Assembly (NCBI GenBank): GCA_910585565.1
Contig: CAJUFC010000192.1
Coordinates: 1 to 20,691, forward strand
Length of the DNA stretch: 20,691 nt
Reading direction: 5' to 3'
Origin: an uncultured Eggerthellaceae bacterium
Lineage (GTDB): Bacteria > Actinomycetota > Coriobacteriia > Coriobacteriales > Eggerthellaceae
Positions within the stretch are counted from its first letter, which is position 1, and every line of letters begins with the position of its first letter. Below the pieces are notes generated by a model, which made no database searches, was not told where the DNA came from, and was given only the letters and a program-made list of their open reading frames with translations. Positions 6,224 to 11,821 of the stretch are shown here, piece after piece. The position numbers and the translations under genes are program-made.

Positions 6224-8709
6224 GGTACGTCGAGTTCTTGGAAGAGAAGCGCACGCACGCGCCCGAGTCGGGATTCGACCCGGGCGACGCGATCAGCGAG
6301 GCCTTGTTCCCCCACCAGCGCGACATAGTGCAGTGGTGCGTGAGGGGCGGTCGGCGCGCCATATTCGCGGCTTTCGGGCTCGGCAAGTCGGTCATGCAGC
6401 TCGAGATCATGCGGCTCGTCCGCGAGAGGACCGGCGGACGGTGCCTCATCGTGTGCCCTCTCGGCGTGCGGCAGGAGTTCGCGCGCGACGGGAGGATGCT
6501 CGGCGTCGAGCCGGCGTTCGTCAAGAGAACGGAGGATGTCGGCGGGAGCGGCGTCTACCTCACGAACTACGAGAGCGTGCGCGACGGCAGGCTCGACCCG
6601 TCGCTGTTCGACGCCGTGACCCTCGACGAGGCATCAATCCTGCGCAGCTTCGGCACGAAGACCTACCAGACCTTCCTGCCGCTGTTCGAGGGCGTCCCCT
6701 ACCGCTTCGTCGCGACGGCGACCCCGTCGCCGAACCGCTACAAGGAGCTCATCCACTACGCGGGCTTCCTGGGGATCATGGACACCGGGCAGGCGCTCAC
6801 GCGCTTCTTCCAACGCGACTCGACCAAGGCGAACAACCTCACGCTCTACCCGCACAAGGAGCGCGAGTTCTGGCTGTGGCTGGCGAGCTGGGCGGTGTTC
6901 GTCCAGCGCCCGAGCGACCTCGGCTACCCGGACGACGGCTACGACCTTCCCCTGCTGGAGGTCGTATGGCACGAGGTGCCCGACGGAGACGTGAGCGAGC
7001 ATTTCGGGCGCGACGGCCAGATGAGCGCGTTTCGCGACGCCGCGCTGTCTCTCTCCGACGCGGCCGCCGTCAAGCGGTCGAGCATGGAGGCCAGGGTGGC
7101 GAAGGCCAAGGAGATCGTGGACGCATCGCCGGATGACAGCTTCATCCTGTGGCACGACCTCGAGGACGAGCGCCGCGAGATCAAGCGCCAGATGCCCGAT
7201 GCCGTGGAGGTCTACGGCAGCCAGGACCTCGACGAGCGCGAGAGGCGCGTGATCGGGTTCTCGGAGGGAGGCTTCCGCCTCCTGGCCACCAAGCCGGTGC
7301 TGTCCGGCTCCGGCTGCAACTTCCAACGCCACTGCCACCGCGAGGTGTTCTGCGGCGTCGGATTCAAGTTCAACGACTTCATCCAATCGATACACCGCGT
7401 CCACCGCTTCCAGCAGACAGAGCGCGTCAGGATCGACATCGTCTACGCCGAAAGCGAGCGACGCGTCGTCGACGTGCTCAAGGAGAAGTGGGCGCGCCAT
7501 GAGGAGCTGACCTGGAAGATGAAAGCGATAATCAAGGAATACGGGCTCACCGACGCGGCCATTGCCGACGCCATGAAAAGATCGATAGGCGTCGAGCGCA
7601 TGGAGGCCTCGGGCGAGGGGTGGCGCGCGGTCAACAACGACACGGTGTTGGAGACCTCATCACTGGAGACGGAGTCGGTCGACCTGATCGTGACCTCCAT
7701 CCCGTTCTCGAACCACTACGAGTACACGCCCAGCTACAACGACTTCGGGCACACCGACGACGACACGCAATTCTTCGCGCAGATGGACTACCTCACGCCA
7801 GAGCTCCTGCGCGTCCTCAAACCCGGCAGGATCTACTGCTGCCACGTGAAGGACCGCATCAACTTCGGGGCCGTCACGGGGGCAGGAATCCCCACGGTGC
7901 AGCCGTTCCACGCAGAGGCGATAGAGCACTGCACGAGGCACGGGTTCGACTACATGGGCATGATCACCGTCGTCACGGACGTGGTGCGCGAGAACAACCA
8001 GACCTACCGGCTCGGATGGTCCGAGCAATGCAAGGACGGCACCAAGATGGGCGTGGGCTCGCCCGAGTACGTGCTTCTGTTCCACAAGCCCCAGACCGAC
8101 CGCACGCGCGGCTACGCGGACACCCCCGTCGCGAAGGACAAAGGCGATTACAGCCGCGCGCGCTGGCAGGTGGACGCCCACGCCTTCTGGCGCTCCTCCG
8201 GTGACCGCCCGATCTCGCCCGGCGAGTGGGCGCAGCTTCCCCCGGACGAGCTGTCCAAGGCGTTCGCCGAGATGACCGCGGCGGGCGTGTACGACTACGA
8301 GGGCCACGTCAGGATCGGCGAGGAGCTCGATGGCATGGGCCGCCTCCCCGCGACGTTCATGAGCCTCGCCCCCGCGTCCTGGCACCCCGAGGTGTGGGCG
8401 GACGTGAACCGCATGCTGACGCTCAACACCGAGCAGTCGCGCAAGCGCCAGGTGAAGCACGTCTGCCCCCTGCAGTTCGACATCGTCGACAGGCTGATCA
8501 CCCGCTACAGCAACCCGGGCGAGCTCGTCTACGACCCCTTCGGCGGCCTCATGACCGTGCCGCTGCGCGCCATCAGGCTGGGGCGGCGCGGGATGGGGGT
8601 CGAGCTCAACCCAGGCTACTGGGCCGACGGGGTCAAGTACCTCCAGGCCGAGGAGCGCAAGCAGGCGATGCCCACACTGTTCGACGCGATAGGAGGCGAG
8701 GCGGTATGA
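6220..8709 (+). CDS. SF2 helicase fused to DNA methyltransferase
   Basis: An 829-residue two-part enzyme. The N-terminal half is a SNF2-like superfamily 2 helicase: Walker A GLGKS with K56, a DEAS box at 136-139, ATATP at 165-169 (motif III), SGSGCNFQ (motif V), and IQSIHRVHRFQQTERV (motif VI). The C-terminal half is an amino-DNA methyltransferase with the order motif IV (DLIVTSIPF, 488-496) then, about 280 residues later, motif I (DPFGG starting at D772) and GVELNP, the order expected for beta-class enzymes. Motif IV reads S-I-P-F where the usual form is (D/N/S)PP(Y/F). It probably methylates phage DNA at N6-adenine or N4-cytosine, perhaps to escape restriction, with the helicase part translocating on DNA. 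It sits between the HNH-like gene and the Cys-rich cluster. Confidence 0.85.
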   Translation: MRYVEFLEEKRTHAPESGFDPGDAISEALFPHQRDIVQWCVRGGRRAIFAAFGLGKSVMQLEIMRLVRERTGGRCLIVCPLGVRQEFARDGRMLGVEPAFVKRTEDVGGSGVYLTNYESVRDGRLDPSLFDAVTLDEASILRSFGTKTYQTFLPLFEGVPYRFVATATPSPNRYKELIHYAGFLGIMDTGQALTRFFQRDSTKANNLTLYPHKEREFWLWLASWAVFVQRPSDLGYPDDGYDLPLLEVVWHEVPDGDVSEHFGRDGQMSAFRDAALSLSDAAAVKRSSMEARVAKAKEIVDASPDDSFILWHDLEDERREIKRQMPDAVEVYGSQDLDERERRVIGFSEGGFRLLATKPVLSGSGCNFQRHCHREVFCGVGFKFNDFIQSIHRVHRFQQTERVRIDIVYAESERRVVDVLKEKWARHEELTWKMKAIIKEYGLTDAAIADAMKRSIGVERMEASGEGWRAVNNDTVLETSSLETESVDLIVTSIPFSNHYEYTPSYNDFGHTDDDTQFFAQMDYLTPELLRVLKPGRIYCCHVKDRINFGAVTGAGIPTVQPFHAEAIEHCTRHGFDYMGMITVVTDVVRENNQTYRLGWSEQCKDGTKMGVGSPEYVLLFHKPQTDRTRGYADTPVAKDKGDYSRARWQVDAHAFWRSSGDRPISPGEWAQLPPDELSKAFAEMTAAGVYDYEGHVRIGEELDGMGRLPATFMSLAPASWHPEVWADVNRMLTLNTEQSRKRQVKHVCPLQFDIVDRLITRYSNPGELVYDPFGGLMTVPLRAIRLGRRGMGVELNPGYWADGVKYLQAEERKQAMPTLFDAIGGEAV

Positions 8710-8861
8710 CAGACGAAATCACCTGCCGGGACTGCGCCAACGGCAAGATCTGCCCTGGAGGCGAGTGGTGCTACTGCCCCATCGATGACGAGTGGCGCGA
8801 CCCGGACGAGCCGTTCCAGTGGTGCGACGGCTTCGTCGCGCGGGGATGGGCCGAGCCATGA
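8706..8861 (+). CDS. Small Cys-rich protein (51 aa)
   Basis: A 51-residue acidic protein with six Cys: CRDC near the start, then single Cys, CYC, and a Cys close to the end (FQWCDGF). The pattern suggests one zinc site. It is coupled by ATGA overlaps on both sides. No family is recognised; many phages carry similar short Cys-rich proteins between the replication and packaging modules. Confidence 0.6.
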   Translation: MTDEITCRDCANGKICPGGEWCYCPIDDEWRDPDEPFQWCDGFVARGWAEP

Positions 8862-9436
8862 GGCCCCACGGAGTGCGCGCCCGCTACGTAGCGGGATGCC
8901 GATGCGATGCATGCAGGCGGGCAAACGCCGCCTACGAGCGAGAGCACAGCATGCGCCTCGTCGCCGAGGAGTGCGGAGCGCCACCCGCCATGGTGGACGC
9001 CGGCGAGGCGCGCACCGCCCTGGAGCGCCTGTTCGCCAAGGGGTGCACATGGCGCGAGGTGTCGAGGCTGACGGGGCTGTCCAAGTCGTCCATCCACTCC
9101 ATCGTGAACGCCCATTGGCGCACCGGGAAGCCGGTCGCGCGGGTGCGGCGGGAAACGCTCGAAGCGATACTCGCCGCCGAGGGGAAGCGGTCGCTGTCGG
9201 CCGGGCAGTACGTCGGCTGCGCTTGGATGGCCGGATGGCTGCGCGACTACAGGTCGCAGGGCGTCCCGATCGCCGCGATATCGAGGGCGTGCGGCATCGA
9301 CCGGCAGGTGCTCGACGCCATGGTCCACGGCAAGCGCCAGCGCATCCGGGCACGGACGCTGTACGAGTTCGTCAAGCACAAGCCCGCCATCGACAGGATG
9401 GCGGCATCAATCAGAAACGAAGGGAGCGAGCGATGA
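8858..9436 (+). CDS. HTH protein with actinobacterial Cys motif
   Basis: A 192-residue protein. It begins RPHGVRARYVAGCRCDACR, a short module seen at the N-terminus of many actinobacterial and actinophage proteins, with a C-x-C-x2-C cluster. Two helix-turn-helix-like segments follow: one around FAKGCTWREVSRLTGLSKSS and a second around GVPIAAISRACGIDRQVL, each with the alternation of small and hydrophobic residues typical of HTH turns. This suggests a DNA-binding regulator. The start at 8858 gives an ATGA overlap with the upstream gene; the frame is open to 8792, but that would run through the Cys-rich gene. Its target is unknown. Confidence 0.6.
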   Translation: MRPHGVRARYVAGCRCDACRRANAAYEREHSMRLVAEECGAPPAMVDAGEARTALERLFAKGCTWREVSRLTGLSKSSIHSIVNAHWRTGKPVARVRRETLEAILAAEGKRSLSAGQYVGCAWMAGWLRDYRSQGVPIAAISRACGIDRQVLDAMVHGKRQRIRARTLYEFVKHKPAIDRMAASIRNEGSER

Positions 9437-9606
9437 AAGGACAGTACACGCTCGATGAAGCAGTTCAGCAGTGCCGAGAGAGGTGCCATTCGGTTCTCGC
9501 AGACCTCGATAGCGTAGAGGTCACCGAGGACGAGAACGAGCTTGCTTGCTCCGTCGAGGACGCTGGCAGCTTTTTTCTCGGCGTCGCGGAGGAGTGTGAG
9601 GAGTGA
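9433..9606 (+). CDS. Small acidic hypothetical protein (57 aa)
   Basis: A 57-residue acidic protein, not recognised. It contains Cys residues at spaced positions (QQCRERCHS, ELACSVED) and ends EECEE. It starts by ATGA overlap with the HTH gene and its TGA overlaps the ATG of the next gene (TGATG), so it is embedded in a translationally coupled chain. The first half (YTLDEAVQQCRERCHSVLADLDSV) is probably helical. Confidence 0.5.
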   Translation: MKGQYTLDEAVQQCRERCHSVLADLDSVEVTEDENELACSVEDAGSFFLGVAEECEE

Positions 9607-10070
9607 TGGAACGCATCATGAAAACGTCCAATATGGGGTTCACTGACGAGGAGATGCCGAGAACGTGTGGGACGTGCGACAACTTTGTTCGGGCAAAGGG
9701 AAGCGACCACCTTGGCATATGCTCTGAGATTTATTTCGAAGACGAATGCGCCGACTATGCTTTCGCGGCCGTGCTGGACACCCGCTTCTGCGACAACCCA
9801 TCGCTTTACAAGCCTTCTACCGACATGCAAGGCGGCACCTTGACCATCCGCGACGACTGCGGCGCGCCCGAAGCCATCGAGTGCGACGGTATGCGCTATG
9901 TGCCAGAGCGGACCTGCGCGATCGAGGCCAATCACGGCGCTCATGGCTCTGAGCCGCGCTTCGATGGCGACGTGTGGACGATGTATTACGTGTGCTCGGA
10001 GTGCCATCTGCCCGTGAGCCCGCAGGACTGCTATTGTCGCCATTGCGGCAGAAGGGTGGTGAGCGAATGA
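9606..10070 (+). CDS. Zinc-ribbon protein in lower-GC patch
   Basis: A 154-residue protein with two Cys clusters: an N-terminal CGTC followed by further Cys around an ICSEIYFEDECADY stretch, and a C-terminal zinc ribbon CSECHLPVSPQDCYCRHCGRR. Between them is a segment DGMRYVPERTCAIE and a hydrophilic loop. Similar two-cluster proteins occur in gut phages, but the function is unknown. An in-frame GTG sits one codon earlier; the ATG is preferred. The region has fewer G+C than its neighbours (hand count 32 of 60 for 9721-9780), which hints at a different origin. The stop overlaps the start of the Dam gene. Confidence 0.6.
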   Translation: MERIMKTSNMGFTDEEMPRTCGTCDNFVRAKGSDHLGICSEIYFEDECADYAFAAVLDTRFCDNPSLYKPSTDMQGGTLTIRDDCGAPEAIECDGMRYVPERTCAIEANHGAHGSEPRFDGDVWTMYYVCSECHLPVSPQDCYCRHCGRRVVSE

Positions 10071-10253
10071 GCGGGTTCTATCGAGCGGGAGCTGCCGCCT
10101 GCACGAGCATGCGCGAAGACTGGGAGACCCCGCAGGCGCTGTTCGAGCGGCTGGACGCCGAATGGCACTTCGACTTGGACGCGGCGGCCACGCCGGGGAA
10201 CGCCAAGTGCGAGCGGTACCTGACCCCCGCCGACGACGCGCTGTCTGTCCCGT

Positions 10254-10260
10254 GGGGGGG
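10254..10260 (+). repeat. G7 homopolymer at the frame break of dam
   Basis: Seven consecutive G, the longest single-base run I noticed in the window, sits at the point where the two halves of the methylase change frame. With six G the protein reads PWGVVFCNPPY; with seven it runs into the zinc-ribbon gene frame. Confidence 0.8.
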
Positions 10261-10505
10261 TCGTCTTCTGCAACCCTCCCTACGGGCGAGAGCTGCGACA
10301 GTGGGTCGAGAAGGCGCGTGGGGAGGCCGACAGCGGGCGGGCCACCGTCGTCATGCTTATACCGGCCCGGACCGACACGTCCTACTGGCACGACCTCATC
10401 TTCGGGAGGGCCGAGGTCGAGTTCCTGCGCGGGCGAGTCAGGTTCGAGCTGGACGGCGTCCCCATGGACAGTGCGCCGTTCCCGTCGGCGGTGGTCACGT
10501 TCGAG

Positions 10506-10511
10506 AGGAGG
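10506..10511 (+). promoter_or_regulatory. Ribosome binding site for the 65-aa zinc ribbon gene
   Basis: AGGAGG lies 8 bases before ATG 10520, inside the 3' end of dam. It shows that the short downstream gene is translated on its own and is not merely a C-terminal part of the long frame. Confidence 0.75.
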
Positions 10512-10519
10512 CAGCAGGG

Positions 10520-10717
10520 ATGGGCAAGTACGAGAACGACACCCTGAGCCAACGCAAGCCGAGGGAGCGCGTCTGCCCGCGCTGCGGGCGCAGGCTCTCC
10601 GCGCGGCTCGTCGAGCACACAACGAAGATCGTGCTCGTCTGCTTCGCGTGCGGAAGGTGCTATGAGGACGGGCCTTGGCTCGCCCCGGATGACGGCAAGG
10701 AGGGAGAGGCACGATGA
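10520..10717 (+). CDS. Small zinc-ribbon protein (65 aa)
   Basis: A 65-residue protein with CPRCGRR and CFACGRC knuckles about 20 residues apart, a classic zinc ribbon. The N-terminus is polar (GKYENDTLSQRKPRERV) and the C-terminus acidic. A strong AGGAGG supports this start. The gene is in the same frame as the first part of dam, so a ribosome that does not shift frame in dam would read straight into it. It overlaps the next gene by ATGA. Function unknown; nucleic-acid binding is plausible. Confidence 0.65.
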   Translation: MGKYENDTLSQRKPRERVCPRCGRRLSARLVEHTTKIVLVCFACGRCYEDGPWLAPDDGKEGEAR

Positions 10718-10917
10718 GAGATCGGTCAGACGAAAGCCCCACCAGCCATTGCTGTCTGTATTGCTATCACTACGGCTATTGCATCGGGCGGGACGGGCGG
10801 ACGTGCGAGCTTTCCGGCAAGCACAAGAAGAACCCGAGGCTCTACACGAACTGCAAGAGCTTCGGGTACGTAGACATAGTCACGGGGGCGAAGGTCGTGG
10901 ACGAGGAGGTGGGCTAG
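10714..10917 (+). CDS. Small Cys-rich protein (67 aa)
   Basis: A 67-residue protein with Cys/His/Tyr-rich N-terminal half: HCCLYCYHYGYCIGRDGRTCELSG, then a lone Cys in LYTNCKSFGYV. The spacing suggests a zinc-bound fold. Similar short proteins, with a C-x2-C-x-H-x3-C core and a second Cys pair, are found in Gram-positive phages without known function. It is coupled upstream by ATGA, and its stop is directly followed by the GTG of the next gene. Confidence 0.6.
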   Translation: MRDRSDESPTSHCCLYCYHYGYCIGRDGRTCELSGKHKKNPRLYTNCKSFGYVDIVTGAKVVDEEVG

Positions 10918-11466
10918 GTGGAGCGACCAGAGATAACGGCTGGGCTGTCCGAGCTGCTGGAGCAGCACCTCGAGAGGCAGACGTGCGTCTGGGCCAAGGA
11001 GGTCGAGGTTGCGCCGCTTGGGCGGTGCCGCCCCGACTACATGTCGGTCAGCGCCAGCTGGGGCAAGTTCGCGGCGGTGTCGTCCATCGAGCGGGCGGAG
11101 GTGACGGTGTACAGGGTCAAGAGCTGCATGGCCGACTACGCGTCGGGAAGCTGCCTCAACGCGATAGGCGACTACAACTATCTGCTGCTGCCCTACGAGC
11201 TGATGATGGAGATCGACAAGGCGAGCGGTTGGGGAATGGCCTATCCCTTCCCCGCCTCGCATGGAAGGGTTCCCGACCCATATAGGCTGCCCGCATACGA
11301 AGGGCAGACCGACGGCTGGAATCTCTACTGGATAAGGCCGGGCTGCCCCAAAAGCAGGCCGCACTGGTGCGTGACGCTCGGGATAGACCTCGCGGACGGC
11401 AACGGCTTCTGCGCGTGGGGAGAGAGGCGCGGGTCAGCCATGCCGGAGCAAATTCAGCTTTCCTGA
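10918..11466 (+). CDS. MmcB/restriction-nuclease-fold-like phage protein
   Basis: A 182-residue protein starting at GTG, with AGGAGGT at 10904-10910, 7 bases upstream. It resembles phage proteins whose core is RVDYM...(about 20)...YEIKVS...DF...GHYNYYVMP: here RPDYM with D40, VTVYRVKS with K68, AD at 72-73, and GDYNYLLLPYELMMEI. The layout suggests a PD-(D/E)XK restriction-nuclease fold. If the alignment is right, the acidic residue of the E-x-K motif is Arg (R66), so activity may be lost or changed. The C-terminal part is unfamiliar. It is the last gene before the gap that separates the early and packaging modules. Confidence 0.5.
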   Translation: MERPEITAGLSELLEQHLERQTCVWAKEVEVAPLGRCRPDYMSVSASWGKFAAVSSIERAEVTVYRVKSCMADYASGSCLNAIGDYNYLLLPYELMMEIDKASGWGMAYPFPASHGRVPDPYRLPAYEGQTDGWNLYWIRPGCPKSRPHWCVTLGIDLADGNGFCAWGERRGSAMPEQIQLS

Positions 11467-11470
11467 ATTT
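11450..11470 (+). repeat. Perfect 8-bp inverted repeat around a stop codon
   Basis: AAATTCAG (11450-11457), a 5-base spacer, and CTGAATTT (11463-11470) are exact reverse complements. The stop TGA of the upstream gene lies in the right arm. The arms are A+T-rich in a G+C-rich genome. It could be an operator or a weak hairpin; there is no U-run after it. Confidence 0.6.
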
Positions 11471-11626
11471 AACCGCCTGGCGACACCTGCCCGAACATGT
11501 CACCAGCAGAGGGGCTTCCTGCTTTTCCTTCGCCCCTTTCCGAGAGAGCCGCCCTCCCCCATGGGCGGCTCTCTCGCATTGCGACACCTCCGAGATGATT
11601 GCGCCACCGAAGGGGGTGAGGGGGAC
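11467..11626 (+). other. Gap between early and packaging modules
   Basis: About 160 bases without a convincing gene. It holds the right arm of the inverted repeat at 11450-11470, a near-palindrome (TGGCGACA at 11478-11485 and TGTCACCA at 11498-11505, one mismatch), a 14-bp hairpin at 11541-11576, and two copies of GCGACACCT (11481 and 11581). No clear -10/-35 promoter could be identified. Its position upstream of the terminase makes a regulatory or packaging-site role possible. Confidence 0.6.
11541..11576 (+). terminator. 14-bp perfect hairpin, probable terminator
   Basis: CGAGAGAGCCGCCC (11541-11554) and GGGCGGCTCTCTCG (11563-11576) form a 14-bp perfect stem with an 8-base loop. There is no run of T on either side, so it is not a classical intrinsic terminator; strong hairpins without a U-tract are often accepted as terminators in high-GC actinobacteria. 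It could also be a packaging or RNA-processing structure. Confidence 0.55.
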
Positions 11627-11821
11627 ATGGCAGCAAGGCATCGCAAGCGCAGGCGCGCGGCTCGCGTCATGCGCGGGTGCACCAGCAAGGTGCGCTACCG
11701 CTCCCTCGCGTCCGCGATAGACGCCGCCGTGAGGCACGCCCTCACCTGGTACCGCTGCCCCTACTGCGGAGGCTGGCACCTCACGAGCCGCGCCAGGCGC
11801 AAGCCGAGGCGGCGCAGGTAG
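11627..11821 (+). CDS. Small basic zinc-ribbon protein upstream of terminase
   Basis: A 64-residue, very basic protein with an Arg-rich start (ARHRKRRRAARVMRG), a helix SLASAIDAAVRHA and a C-terminal YRCPYCGGWHLTSR zinc knuckle, followed by a basic tail. The CPYCGGWHLT motif is common in small actinobacterial and actinophage proteins. A sequence close to AGGAGGTGA (AGGGGGTGA from 11611) sits before the ATG. It ends directly before the terminase start. Nucleic-acid binding is likely; a role as a packaging accessory is inferred from position. Confidence 0.6.
   Translation: MAARHRKRRRAARVMRGCTSKVRYRSLASAIDAAVRHALTWYRCPYCGGWHLTSRARRKPRRRR

Larger units (their letters stand above)
10067..10547 (+). 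pseudogene. dam: Phage DNA N6-adenine methyltransferase (Dam), split by frameshift at a G7 run
   Basis: The N-terminal 64 residues (EDWETPQALFERLDAEWHF, DLDAAATPGNAKCERYLTP, DALSVPWG) are in one frame. The rest, including the catalytic NPPY in VVFCNPPYGRELRQWVEKA and the later MLIPARTDTSYWHDLIF, FLRGRVRFE and APFPSAVV, is in another. Together they form a full-length phage Dam-family methylase of about 160 residues. The frame change falls in seven G at 10254-10260; removing one G restores the reading frame just before the catalytic motif. As written, the enzyme would be inactive. Possible causes are a sequencing error, a real mutation, or a phase-variable switch. The 3' end overlaps the next gene by 28 bases. 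Confidence 0.85.

Noticed and set aside
6634..7500. Minus-strand 288-codon open frame opposite the helicase
   Set aside because: It is a reverse shadow of strongly conserved helicase motifs; no start signal.
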